From Kocuria subflava (GTDB lineage: Bacteria; Actinomycetota; Actinomycetes; Actinomycetales; Micrococcaceae): a stretch of 36,775 bases of DNA. Positions within the stretch are counted from its first letter, which is position 1. Every line of letters starts with the position of its first letter. Positions 25,552 through 34,361 of the stretch are shown here, one piece after another. Made by a program: the position numbers and the translations under genes. Below the pieces are notes generated by a model. That model was not told the origin of the DNA, ran no database searches, and worked only from the letters and a program-made list of their open reading frames with translations. Location of the stretch: contig NZ_JAAVUN010000024.1 of the NCBI RefSeq assembly GCF_012163155.1, positions 1-36,775 on the forward strand, in the 5' to 3' direction.

Positions 25552-25609
25552 GTTCTACGCATTCTGGGCCGTCATCAGCGCTTGATGACGGCCCAGAATG
25601 CGTAGAACT
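25551..25609. repeat. Long perfect hairpin B (27-bp stem), right of nuclease gene
   Basis: Positions 25551-25577 and 25583-25609 are perfect reverse complements with a 5-nt loop GCGCT. The stem starts at the last base of the nuclease stop codon and ends 7 nt before the convergent aquaporin stop. The arm (TTCTACGCATTCTGGG...) is a sister of hairpin A. It is placed to stop transcripts from both sides. Confidence 0.95.
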
Positions 25610-25616
25610 GGAGAGG

Positions 25617-26366
25617 TCAGGCTTCCTCCCGTTCCAACACCTCCTCAGAGGTGTTGGGGAACGCCACCTTGTACAAGACGCCCGCGATGGCAGCGCCCGC
25701 CAGGGGCGCCAGGAAGAACACCCACACCTGTCCCAGCGCATCAGGGACGAACCAGGTCACAGCCAAGGACCTTGCCGGACTCAAGGAGGCGTTGGAAACC
25801 GTGACGAAAGCCATGATCAGCACGGTCAACCCAACACCGATGGCCACGGGAGCAAACCCCTCCGGGGCGCGATCGTCAGTGGAGCCCAGAATGACCAACA
25901 GGAACAAGCAGGTGACCACCACTTCCACCAAGAACACGGAGAACAGCCCGTAACCACCCGGGGAGAGCGCACCAAACCCGTTGGTGGCAAAACCTGACTC
26001 CACAGCCGAAAAGCCACTCTGGCCGCTGGCAATCACGTAGAGCACCACGCCGCCCAATGAGCCACCCACCAACTGCGCCACCCAGTACGGCAGAACCGCG
26101 CTCCACTCGATGCGCCCGGCCAAGGCCGCCCCCAGGGTGACCGCCGGGTTGAAATGTCCGCCGGAGATGTGGCCGACAGCGTAGGCCATGGCCGTGACCG
26201 TGGCACCGAAGGCCGCAGCCACGCCGAACAGGCCGATACCGATGTTCACCTGCGTGGGCGTCAGGAAAGCAGCAGCGGTGACGGCCGCCCCGCACCCGAT
26301 GAAAACCAGCGCAAACGTTCCCAAACATTCAGCGGTCAAACGCGACACCATGGATGTCCTGGACAT
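25617..26366 (-). CDS. MIP-family channel (aquaporin/AqpZ-like)
   Basis: The 249-residue protein has six membrane segments and two half-helix loops of the major intrinsic protein family. The first NPA motif is intact (GHFNPAVTLG, Asn73). The second reads SNASLSPARSLA, so Ser196 replaces the usual Asn while the pore arginine (Arg199) is kept. The chain length and lack of the glycerol-channel aspartate signature favour an aquaporin-type pore, but the altered motif may change selectivity. ATG 26366 is preferred; ATG 26348 is also possible. It is convergent with the nuclease gene. Confidence 0.85.
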   Translation of the reverse strand: MSRTSMVSRLTAECLGTFALVFIGCGAAVTAAAFLTPTQVNIGIGLFGVAAAFGATVTAMAYAVGHISGGHFNPAVTLGAALAGRIEWSAVLPYWVAQLVGGSLGGVVLYVIASGQSGFSAVESGFATNGFGALSPGGYGLFSVFLVEVVVTCLFLLVILGSTDDRAPEGFAPVAIGVGLTVLIMAFVTVSNASLSPARSLAVTWFVPDALGQVWVFFLAPLAGAAIAGVLYKVAFPNTSEEVLEREEA

Positions 26367-26887
26367 GAGAACCAACCTCACCTTCCTCTGGCACGCGACG
26401 GCCTGTACCGCTGACTGCGGACCAGCTGCCATCGCGCCGCAACTCGGCGGTCTGAATCCCGCCGCGCTGCGACTGCACAGCATTCACGCTAGTGAGGAGG
26501 TGTTCTGGGAAGCCCAGCCTTTGTTGGCAACTTCAGGGAGCAGTTGCCTGGGGAGTCCCTGGGACACGTGGGAAGCCCGGGGGCGCGCGACCCTCTCCCA
26601 GGTCGCGCGCCCCGTCGGGCCCCGGTGCGTGGCCTCTGCCTGACCTCGCACCACGTCGTCACGGTCCCAACCGTCACGACCACCGGCCCGCTGAGTCATT
26701 GGTGCCCACCAACACGTCACGAACCGGCCGCCTCCACCCCGTGCCCACGGGGCTTTGGAGCATCTCTCCTGCACCTTCGGGTGCTGAGGGTTTGTGTGCC
26801 CTCGAGGTGTAGACAGGGTGGGACGGAGATCGTGACGCGGGTTGTGGAACTTTTTTGAAACTTTTTTCTGAGCAGCAGGAGGCGACG
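26367..26887. other. Gene-free region between aquaporin and galK
   Basis: About 520 nt without a convincing gene. It contains a perfect 13-bp GC-only-type hairpin (26580-26592 with 26601-26613, 8-nt loop) and, near the galK end, two copies of AACTTTTTT (26848-26856 and 26859-26867) spaced 11 bp apart. A -10-like TAGCGT lies on the minus strand near 26490, which may belong to the aquaporin promoter. The hairpin could terminate galK-distal transcription, but has no T-run. Confidence 0.45.
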
Positions 26888-28078
26888 TCAGAGCAGGCGG
26901 TCCGCACCTTCTCCCGGAAGCACGGTGAACAGCCGCGGTTCATCCCATCCGGCTGCTTGGAAGGACGCGAGAACAGCATCTTGGGCCGCCGTCACATCCG
27001 ATTCCCGCAGCAGCCCAATGGCCGACCCGCCAAATCCGGCGCCGGTCATGCGGGCACCCAATGCCCCGGCCTGGGTCATGGCCTCAACGGCCACATCCAA
27101 TTCCGGGCAGGACACTTGGTAGTCATCACGAAGGGAAGCATGGGAGGCGGAGAGTTCCGACCCCAGCTCCTGCCATCGCCCGGCCCGCAGATGCTCGACG
27201 GCGGCATCCACCCGGGCGCGTTCGCTCAACACGTGCCGGGCCTTGGGCAGGATCTCTGCCGGGAGTTCGGACAGGTCGGCATCCAGAGGAAGATCTCCCA
27301 AAGTGTCCACGCCCAGCAGCTCGGCTGCTTGCTCACAGGTGGCGCGTCGCGCGGCGTAGCCGCCGTCGTCGTTGCTGTGCGCCACACAGGTGTCCACCAC
27401 CAGCAGACGCAGGCGGGCCTCATCCAAGGGCAGAGGAATGTGTTCGGTCTCCAGGGTGCGGCAGTTCAGAAGAACAGCGTGGCCGGCGGTGGAGAGCAGG
27501 GAGGCCGACTGGTCCATGATGCCTGTAGGGGCACCCACAAAGTCGTTCTCAGCACGTTGGGTGATGCGGGCCAGATCTCGCCGGTCCACGGGTGCATCGG
27601 TGAGTTCAGCCAAGGCCAGCGCCACCGAAACCTCCACTGCGTGTGAGGAGGACAAGCCCGATCCCACAGGCACAATGGAATCCAGCACCATCTGGAAACC
27701 CGGGACCTGCACGCCCGTGGATTCCTGCAGCGCCCAGGCAACACCGGCCGGACCACTGGCCCAACCGGTCACCGCCCCCGGGCGCAAGTTCAGCGGGTCA
27801 AAGCCGGCGCGAGCTTGCCGGCCCGTGGTGGGATCGATCCAGGTTGAGACCAGTTGAGAGTGTTCACCCGGAGCCAGCAGGCGCACGGCAACCATGGCAG
27901 AGCGGTCGATGGCAAAAGGCAGCACCAGTCCGTTGTTGTAGTCCAGGTGCTCGCCGATCAAATTCACGCGGCCAGGCGCACGCCACACTCCGCTCGGTTC
28001 AACCCCAAAGAGTTGTTGGAACGTGCCCACCAGTTCCGTGGCACGCGCCCTGTCAGCTGATGAGTGCGGGGATTTCAC
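26888..28078 (-). CDS. galK: Galactokinase
   Basis: The 396-residue GHMP kinase phosphorylates galactose to galactose-1-phosphate with ATP, the first step of the Leloir pathway. Signatures are WRAPGRVNLIGEHLDYNNG (the galactokinase-specific motif, residues 32-50), VPVGSGLSSSHAVEVS (ATP-binding motif 2) and GARMTGAGFGGSAIGLL (motif 3). The GTG start overlaps the galT stop in a GTGA, so it is translationally coupled to galT. It is the last gene of the deoR-galT-galK unit. Confidence 0.95.
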   Translation of the reverse strand: MKSPHSSADRARATELVGTFQQLFGVEPSGVWRAPGRVNLIGEHLDYNNGLVLPFAIDRSAMVAVRLLAPGEHSQLVSTWIDPTTGRQARAGFDPLNLRPGAVTGWASGPAGVAWALQESTGVQVPGFQMVLDSIVPVGSGLSSSHAVEVSVALALAELTDAPVDRRDLARITQRAENDFVGAPTGIMDQSASLLSTAGHAVLLNCRTLETEHIPLPLDEARLRLLVVDTCVAHSNDDGGYAARRATCEQAAELLGVDTLGDLPLDADLSELPAEILPKARHVLSERARVDAAVEHLRAGRWQELGSELSASHASLRDDYQVSCPELDVAVEAMTQAGALGARMTGAGFGGSAIGLLRESDVTAAQDAVLASFQAAGWDEPRLFTVLPGEGADRLL

Positions 28079-29196
28079 AGTGCGTTCCTCAATCTTGCAG
28101 CGGTTTCTTCCGGGCTGACGTCCCCAATGAAGGCGCCCATAGCGGACTCCGAACCAGCCAGGAACTTCAGCTTGTTCTCCGCCCGGCGTGGGCTCACGAT
28201 CTGCAGGTGCAATCGTGAGGCCTCCCGCAGCCCGTCAACCAACGGTGCTTGGTGCCACGCCGCGATGTACGGGGTTGGGGTCGGGTAGAGCGCATCGAAC
28301 CTGGTCAGGACGTCTTGGACCACTGCCGCAAGTTCGTCCAGTTCTTCATCGGTCAGAGCGGCCAGATCCGGGACATGGCGGTGCGGCACCACGTGGACCT
28401 CCAGCGGCCAACGCCCGGCCCACGGCACGTAGGCGCTGATGTGCTCACCGGACGAGATCATGCGTTCGCCCGATTCGCGCTCGTAATCCAACAGGTCCTG
28501 ATGCAACGTCCGCCCGGTCCGGTCCAGATGATCGGCTGCACGCTGCACAGTCTTGAGGGCCGTGGGGGTCACGTAGGGGTAGGCATAGATCTGCCCGTGC
28601 GGGTGGTGCAAGGTGGTGCCGATCTGCTCACCACGGTTCTCGAACGGGAACACCTGCTTGATTCCCGGCAGCTTCGACAGGGCCCGGGTCCGTTGCGCCA
28701 AGGCCCGCAACACCAACTGAACGCGCCGCGGATCCAGTGCAGCCAAACTGCCCTGGTGTTCGGGGGTGTAGACCAAGACCTCGCAACGCCCTCCGGCGGG
28801 GTGGGTGGTTCCCGGTTCCGGCTCGGCTGACGGACCCGGCAACTCCACCAGATCAGGGCCCAGGGAGGGGAAACGGTTCTCGAACGCCACCACGTCAAAG
28901 TCCGCTGGAATCTCCGTCTCCCGGCCGGGTTGCATGGGGCACAGCGGGCACTGATCAGCCGGTGGGAGATGCGTCCGGTTCTGCCGGTGGGTGGCCAACG
29001 CAATCCAATCCCCCGTCAACGGATCCTGGCGCAACTCACCGTGGCCCGCTCGCGGCGCCGCAGGCCGGGGGTCCTCCAGGTGGGTGGGCAGCGCGGCGTC
29101 GTCGTGACTGAAAAACACGATCTCCCGACCGTCGAACAACCGGTGGGTCACGTGGGCCACAGTGGCAGCGGGCAGGTCAGGCAACACGGTGGACAC
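28075..29196 (-). CDS. galT: Galactose-1-phosphate uridylyltransferase
   Basis: The 373-residue protein exchanges UMP between UDP-glucose and galactose-1-phosphate. The active-site triad motif HPH is visible in TLHHPHGQIYAYP, with nucleophile His200. WPLEVHVVPHRH carries the downstream family histidines. The GTG start lies 20 nt inside the end of the regulator gene and has GGAGAGG 7 nt upstream, which decides the start. GalE (UDP-galactose epimerase) is not in the window. Confidence 0.94.
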   Translation of the reverse strand: MSTVLPDLPAATVAHVTHRLFDGREIVFFSHDDAALPTHLEDPRPAAPRAGHGELRQDPLTGDWIALATHRQNRTHLPPADQCPLCPMQPGRETEIPADFDVVAFENRFPSLGPDLVELPGPSAEPEPGTTHPAGGRCEVLVYTPEHQGSLAALDPRRVQLVLRALAQRTRALSKLPGIKQVFPFENRGEQIGTTLHHPHGQIYAYPYVTPTALKTVQRAADHLDRTGRTLHQDLLDYERESGERMISSGEHISAYVPWAGRWPLEVHVVPHRHVPDLAALTDEELDELAAVVQDVLTRFDALYPTPTPYIAAWHQAPLVDGLREASRLHLQIVSPRRAENKLKFLAGSESAMGAFIGDVSPEETAARLRNAL

Positions 29197-29998
29197 GGGT
29201 GATCCTCTCCTCGAGCTCAGTCACGGCGTTTTCCGGCAGTCGGGAATCGGTCACAAGGTCGTCCACGGCCTCCAGGGCGGCAAAGCTGTAGAGCCCCACC
29301 GTTCCCCACTTGGTGGAATCTGCGACGACGACGCCCCGGTGCGCCTGCTGCAGGAACATGCCGTTGATCTGCGCTTCCAACATGTTGGGGGTGCTCAACC
29401 CGGTGTCAAGGTCAAACCCGTGGACCCCCATGAAACACACGTCCGCGTGCAGGGTCTCCAAGCTGCGCACCGCCAACGGGCCCACCAGGGCATCAGAGGG
29501 AGTTCGCACCCCACCGAGCATGACTACTTGACTGCCCGCCGCCGGGCGATCTTCAAACACCTGAGCGATTCTGGGCGAATTGGTCACCACCGTCAGATCC
29601 TCGATCGAACGCAGTTCCCGGGCCAGGGCAAAAGTGGTGGTGCCAGAGTTGAGGAACACGGACATACCGGGCTTCACCAAAGCCGCCGCGGTGCGAGCCA
29701 CCGCGCTCTTCTGCTCTTGATGCAACCGGGACTTCCGCAGGAAGCCTGGCTCCTCCGATGCCGCACCAGGGGCGGCCAATCGAGCCCCGCCATGCACTTT
29801 GTGCAGCTCGCCCTCCTGCGCCAACTGATCCAGGTCACGCCGCACAGTCATCTCCGAGACATTCAGGGTCTGCGCCAAATCCGCCACCCGCACGGACCCG
29901 TGAGCGCGGGTTTGCTCCAGGATTCGAGAGCGCCGCTCGGCCGGCAGTAAATCAGTCACGCCTGTCTCCTCACTTGTGCAGTCATGCTTGGGGTCCAT
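29177..29998 (-). CDS. DeoR-family transcriptional regulator of the galactoside locus
   Basis: The 273-residue protein has the DeoR helix-turn-helix at about residues 22-58 (ERRSRILEQTRAHGSVRVADLAQTLNVSEMTVRRDLDQL, shown here in parts: RVADLAQTL and SEMTVRRDLDQL) and a sugar-phosphate-sensing domain (VFLNSGTTTFALARELR; DKFMG-like CFMGVHGFDLDTGLS). Such regulators usually repress sugar genes until a sugar phosphate binds. It is the first gene of the galT-galK unit and is divergent from the alpha-galactosidase operon. Direct ATGTTC repeats in the shared 110-nt gap are the likely binding site. Confidence 0.88.
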   Translation of the reverse strand: MDPKHDCTSEETGVTDLLPAERRSRILEQTRAHGSVRVADLAQTLNVSEMTVRRDLDQLAQEGELHKVHGGARLAAPGAASEEPGFLRKSRLHQEQKSAVARTAAALVKPGMSVFLNSGTTTFALARELRSIEDLTVVTNSPRIAQVFEDRPAAGSQVVMLGGVRTPSDALVGPLAVRSLETLHADVCFMGVHGFDLDTGLSTPNMLEAQINGMFLQQAHRGVVVADSTKWGTVGLYSFAALEAVDDLVTDSRLPENAVTELEERITRVHRVA

Positions 29999-30040
29999 GA
30001 TGCCACTCCGTCATGTTGCCATCTGATTGTTCTACCAATC

Positions 30041-30069
30041 TTGATGTTCGTTTATGTTCATTCTAGAGT
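30041..30069 (+). promoter_or_regulatory. Predicted promoter and DeoR operator of the alpha-galactosidase operon
   Basis: TTGATG (30041-30046) and TAGAGT (30064-30069) are separated by exactly 17 nt. Two direct repeats ATGTTC (30044-30049 and 30054-30059), 10 bp apart and so on the same helical face, fill the spacer and overlap the -35. Direct repeats of this type are common DeoR-family targets. A repressor bound here would block the promoter. Confidence 0.65.
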
Positions 30070-30108
30070 GACTTGCAGCACAAGAAAGCAATCGGGAGGT
30101 AACAAGTA

Positions 30109-32388
30109 GTGAGCGCCACACCTGATGGTCAGCAGGACCACATCGTGACCAACCCTGTGCCCGTGGCCACCAGCGCCCTGCCGCAGCAACAAAACCTGTA
30201 TCTGCGCGCGGGCGGGGTGTCGTTGCTGCTAAGCCGTCCCGACGGCCGCATCCCGGCCGTTGCCCACTGGGGCGCCGATCTCGGGGAACTCACTGATGCG
30301 GACGCGACAATCGTGGCGTTGTCCACCATCTCCGGCCAGGTCCCCAACAATCCCGACGTCCCCATGCACGTGGGGATCCTGGCCGAACCGCGCTGGGGAT
30401 GGGCAGGCCGCCCAGGACTGACAGGCCACCGCGACGGTCTGGCCTGGGCTCCCGATTTCAGTGTGAGCGATGTTCGCTTCCAGGCCTCTGGCTGCGCCGA
30501 CGGCTCCGAGGACACAGCGTCCAACCGCACAGAAACCACCACAAGGCTCACACAGCCATTCGAACAGCTGGGTGCAGGCACGCTTGAAATCCACGTGGAT
30601 TCCCCCGAACACGTAGGGCTTGTGATTCAGGTGGAGCTCACCCCCGAGGGCGTGGTGCGCGCACGAGCCACCGTGACCAACACGGGTGATGGCCCGTACC
30701 GGCTCGAGGAAATCGCCCTGGCCCTGCCAGTGCCGGCCCGGGCCCACCAATTGCAAGACTTTGCAGGTCACTGGGGTCAGGAGCGCGCCGCCCAGCAGCG
30801 GCGCCCGTTCACGGTCGGCGTGCATCTGCGGGAAGGCCGCAAGGGACGGACCGGTGCAGACGCGGCGCACATGATCCTCGCCGGTGAACAGGGATTCGGG
30901 TTCTCCCAGGGCGAGGTCTGGGGTGTGCACACCGCGTTCTCCGGGAATCACAGGACCTGGGCAGAGCGCGAGTACACGGGCCAGCGCCTGCTGGGCGGCA
31001 GCGAACTGCTCATGCCCGGTGAGGTCACGTTGTCTGCGGGTGAGAACTACACGTCCCCTTGGATTTACGGCATCTGGGGCCAGGGCCTGGACGCGCAGGC
31101 CAACCGGCTCCATTCCTGGATCCGCTCCCGTCCACAGCATCCACACCGCCCCCGCCCGGCCACCCTCAATGTTTGGGAGGCTGTCTACTTTGATCACAAC
31201 CTCCCCAAGCTGACTGCCCTTGCCGAACGTGCAGCACAGATCGGCATTGAGCGCTTCGTGCTCGACGACGGTTGGTTCGGTTCCCGCCGCGATGACACCT
31301 CCGGTCTGGGCGATTGGGTGATCTCAGAGGAGGTCTGGCCCGACGGCCTCACGCCCTTGATCCAGAAGGTCACGGACCTGGGCATGGAGTTCGGCCTGTG
31401 GTTCGAACCTGAAATGGTCAATCTGGATTCCGACGTCGCACGTGCCCACCCGGAGTGGGTCCTGGCACCTGCGGAGCGCACACCCGTCAGCAGTCGGTTC
31501 CAACACGTCCTGGATCTGGGCAACCCGGAGGCGTATGCCCATGTCCGGGACCAGATGGTGGAGGTTCTCTCCAACAACCGCATTGGCTACATCAAGTGGG
31601 ATCACAATCGGGACCTGCTGGAGGCCGGTTCCAGCCTGGACCGAGCACCGGGTGTGCACCGTCAGACGCTAGCCGCCTACGGCCTCATGGCCGAGCTCAA
31701 GGAACGGTTCCCCGGCTTGGAGATTGAGTCCTGCTCCTCGGGTGGGGCTCGAGTGGATCTGGGCGTCTTGGAGCACACTGACCGGTTCTGGACCTCCGAC
31801 TGCATCGATCCGGCCGAGCGTCAAGAAATGCACCGTTGGACCCAGCAGCTGGTTCCCCCGGAACTGATGGGCAGCCACGTGGCCTCAGGCCGCTCCCATC
31901 AGACGGATCGCCTGCATGCCGTGAACTTCCGCGCCGGCACGGCCCTGTGGGGTCACTTTGGCGTCGAGTGGGATCTGACGCAGGCTACCCAGGATGAGCT
32001 GGACGAGCTCAGCGAGTGGGTTGAGCTCTACAAGTCGCACAGGGATCTGCTGCACAACGGCACGTTGATTCGGGTGGACGCGATTGACCCGGAATGGGAC
32101 GTCCACGGTGTGGTCTCTGCTGATCAGACCGAGGCTCTTTTTGCCGTCGTCTGCACCGGAGTCTCCATCACTGACCCTGTGGGCCGGCTGACGCTGCGCG
32201 GGTTGAACCTCGATGTCGACTACGTCAGCGACGACGTCACACCGGCAGCGACCGATGCCGCGTTCACGCCACCGGCCTGGTGGCCCAATGGAACCAAGAC
32301 CCGCGGTTCTGTACTCCAGGAAGTTGGTCTGCACGCTCCACAACTGCGCCCTGACCGCATCCGACTGATTCACCTCACCGCGCGCTGA
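30109..32388 (+). CDS. melA: Alpha-galactosidase, GH36 family
   Basis: The 759-residue protein has the length and layout of GH36 alpha-galactosidases (N-terminal beta-supersandwich, TIM barrel, C-terminal beta domain). The nucleophile is Asp498 in YIKWDHNRD, and the acid/base is Asp564 in RFWTSDCID; RFVLDDGWFGSRRDD is the barrel substrate loop. It removes terminal alpha-1,6-galactose from melibiose, raffinose or stachyose. No signal peptide is present, so it works on imported sugar in the cytoplasm. The GTG start is fixed by GGGAGGT 8 nt upstream. It heads an operon with two ABC permeases and a binding protein. Symbol by function; rafA or agaA would also be usable. Confidence 0.92.
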   Translation: MSATPDGQQDHIVTNPVPVATSALPQQQNLYLRAGGVSLLLSRPDGRIPAVAHWGADLGELTDADATIVALSTISGQVPNNPDVPMHVGILAEPRWGWAGRPGLTGHRDGLAWAPDFSVSDVRFQASGCADGSEDTASNRTETTTRLTQPFEQLGAGTLEIHVDSPEHVGLVIQVELTPEGVVRARATVTNTGDGPYRLEEIALALPVPARAHQLQDFAGHWGQERAAQQRRPFTVGVHLREGRKGRTGADAAHMILAGEQGFGFSQGEVWGVHTAFSGNHRTWAEREYTGQRLLGGSELLMPGEVTLSAGENYTSPWIYGIWGQGLDAQANRLHSWIRSRPQHPHRPRPATLNVWEAVYFDHNLPKLTALAERAAQIGIERFVLDDGWFGSRRDDTSGLGDWVISEEVWPDGLTPLIQKVTDLGMEFGLWFEPEMVNLDSDVARAHPEWVLAPAERTPVSSRFQHVLDLGNPEAYAHVRDQMVEVLSNNRIGYIKWDHNRDLLEAGSSLDRAPGVHRQTLAAYGLMAELKERFPGLEIESCSSGGARVDLGVLEHTDRFWTSDCIDPAERQEMHRWTQQLVPPELMGSHVASGRSHQTDRLHAVNFRAGTALWGHFGVEWDLTQATQDELDELSEWVELYKSHRDLLHNGTLIRVDAIDPEWDVHGVVSADQTEALFAVVCTGVSITDPVGRLTLRGLNLDVDYVSDDVTPAATDAAFTPPAWWPNGTKTRGSVLQEVGLHAPQLRPDRIRLIHLTAR

Positions 32389-32425
32389 TCCGCCAGTGCA
32401 CGTGGCCTATTGACAAGGGAAATCG

Positions 32426-33370
32426 ATGAGTAGCGTGACAACCCGTTCCTCGCGGCCACCAGCGGGTGGCCCACGGGACACCCAAGACCCGCCCAAGCGG
32501 CGACCCAAGGACGACACCCGCATTGCGCTGATCTTCATCGCTCCCGCAGCGTTGGGGCTGGCAGTGTTCCTGATCTGGCCGCTGATCCGAGGCATCTGGT
32601 TGAGTTTCACCAACTACAACCTGCTGACTCCGGCGGAGTTCGTGGGCCTGGCCAACTACAGGCGTTTGATCGCGGATCCAATCTTCTGGGATTCCATGAA
32701 GACCACGGTCTACTACGTGCTGCTGAACATCGGCATCCAGACGGCCGTGGCCATGGTCATTGCACTGCTGATGTATCGCTTGACCCAGTCCACTCTGCTG
32801 CGCGGCTTGGTCTTGACCCCGTACCTGGTCTCCAACGTGGTGGCAGCCTTGGTGTGGGTGTGGATCTTGGACACCCAGTTCGGCGTGGGCAACCAGATCT
32901 TGGGTTGGTTGGGGATCGACCCGATTGGTTTCTTCACGGACAGTGCATGGGCCATTCCCACCATTGCCCTGGTCAATGTGTGGCGCCACATGGGTTACAC
33001 GGCGCTGTTGATTTTTGCGGGGCTTCAGACCCTGCCGCCCTCGGTTTACGAGGCTGCGCGTTTGGATGGTGCTGGAGAGATCCGGACCTTCTTCTCCGTG
33101 ACGCTGCCTCTGCTGCGCCCCATCATGGCTCTGGTGCTGATCATGACGATCATCGGTTCGTTCCAGGTCTTTGACACCGTGGCCATCACCACCGGCGGCG
33201 GGCCCGCCAACGCCACCAACGTTTTGCAGCTCTACATCTACGACATGGCCTTTGACCGCTTCCAGTTCGGTTACGCCTCCGCCATGTCCGTGGGTCTGTT
33301 GATCGTTCTGGGCGTCATCACTGCCATCCAGTACCGGTTGTCCCGTGCGGACAGCTCGGACATGAGCTGA
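32426..33370 (+). CDS. ABC sugar transporter permease (MsmF/RafF type)
   Basis: The 314-residue inner-membrane protein has six hydrophobic segments and the binding-protein-dependent permease EAA loop, here YEAARLDGAGEIRTFFSVTLP (shown as YEAARLDGAG and FFSVTLP), which docks to the ATPase. The family is the carbohydrate-uptake type 1 (MalF-like) permeases. The ATG lies 37 nt after melA. The gene forms a pair with the next one. Confidence 0.92.
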   Translation: MSSVTTRSSRPPAGGPRDTQDPPKRRPKDDTRIALIFIAPAALGLAVFLIWPLIRGIWLSFTNYNLLTPAEFVGLANYRRLIADPIFWDSMKTTVYYVLLNIGIQTAVAMVIALLMYRLTQSTLLRGLVLTPYLVSNVVAALVWVWILDTQFGVGNQILGWLGIDPIGFFTDSAWAIPTIALVNVWRHMGYTALLIFAGLQTLPPSVYEAARLDGAGEIRTFFSVTLPLLRPIMALVLIMTIIGSFQVFDTVAITTGGGPANATNVLQLYIYDMAFDRFQFGYASAMSVGLLIVLGVITAIQYRLSRADSSDMS

Positions 33371-33385
33371 GAGGAACCAGAGCTC

Positions 33386-34348
33386 ATGAGCACATCACCC
33401 ACCACCGCCCCTGATGCCTTGGAACCCAAGACCGAGAACGAACTTCAGGGCAGTTCCCACCGCCGTCGTCACAAACTGCCTACCCCGGGCAAAGTGGTGG
33501 CCTGGGCAGTGATGATCCTGATTCTGCTGATCACGCTGCTGCCCTTCTACTGGATCCTGCGCACCGCGCTGTCCACCAACCCGGGCCTGTTGAGCGACCC
33601 CGCTTCACTGAACCCGCCGGAATTCACCACCGGCGCATTTGAGCGAGTCCTGGGCTTCCAGTCCACGGAAGATGCCCTGGCCGAAGGTGGCTCCGGTGCC
33701 ACCCTGAACTTCTGGCGTTATCTGCTCAACTCGGTGTTTCTGGCCACCTTGGTGACCGTGTGCCAGGTGCTGTTCTCCGCCATGGCTGCCTACGCCTTTT
33801 CCCGGCTGCGTTGGAAGGGCCGCGATCAAGTGTTCGCGTTGTTCCTGGCAGGACTGATGGTCCCGGCGGTGTTCACCCTGTTGCCCAACTTTGTGCTCAT
33901 CAAACAGCTGGGCCTGATCGACACCGTCCTGGGCATCGCACTGCCCACCATGTTCATGACCCCGTTCGCCGTGTTCTTCCTGCGGCAGTTCTTCCTGGGG
34001 ATTCCCATGGAGATCGAGGAAGCGGCACGCCTTGACGGCGCCTCACGCATGGGCACGTTCTTCAAGGTCATTCTGCCCATGGCCTCGGCGCCGATCGCCA
34101 CGTTGTCCATCTTGACGTACATGGCTGCTTGGAATGATTACTTCTGGCCGCTGATGGTCTCGTACACGGACTCCTCCCGCGTGCTCACCGTGGCCTTGGG
34201 CGTCTTCCGAGCCCAATCACCACAGTCCGGCACGGACTGGGCCGGACTCATGGCAGCGTCACTGATCGCTGCCCTCCCCATGTTCCTGCTGTTCATGGTC
34301 TTCGCCCGGCGAATCGTGAACTCGATCGGCTTCTCGGGCATCAAGTAA
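33386..34348 (+). CDS. ABC sugar transporter permease (MsmG/RafG type)
   Basis: The 320-residue protein is the MalG-like partner permease with six membrane segments and the EAA loop EEAARLDGASRMGTFFKVIL (20 residues). It starts 15 nt after the first permease stop, with GAGAGGAACC upstream of its ATG. Together the two permeases form the membrane channel for the galactoside import system. No nucleotide-binding subunit gene is in the operon. Confidence 0.92.
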   Translation: MSTSPTTAPDALEPKTENELQGSSHRRRHKLPTPGKVVAWAVMILILLITLLPFYWILRTALSTNPGLLSDPASLNPPEFTTGAFERVLGFQSTEDALAEGGSGATLNFWRYLLNSVFLATLVTVCQVLFSAMAAYAFSRLRWKGRDQVFALFLAGLMVPAVFTLLPNFVLIKQLGLIDTVLGIALPTMFMTPFAVFFLRQFFLGIPMEIEEAARLDGASRMGTFFKVILPMASAPIATLSILTYMAAWNDYFWPLMVSYTDSSRVLTVALGVFRAQSPQSGTDWAGLMAASLIAALPMFLLFMVFARRIVNSIGFSGIK

Positions 34349-34361
34349 GGAGAACCAGAAC

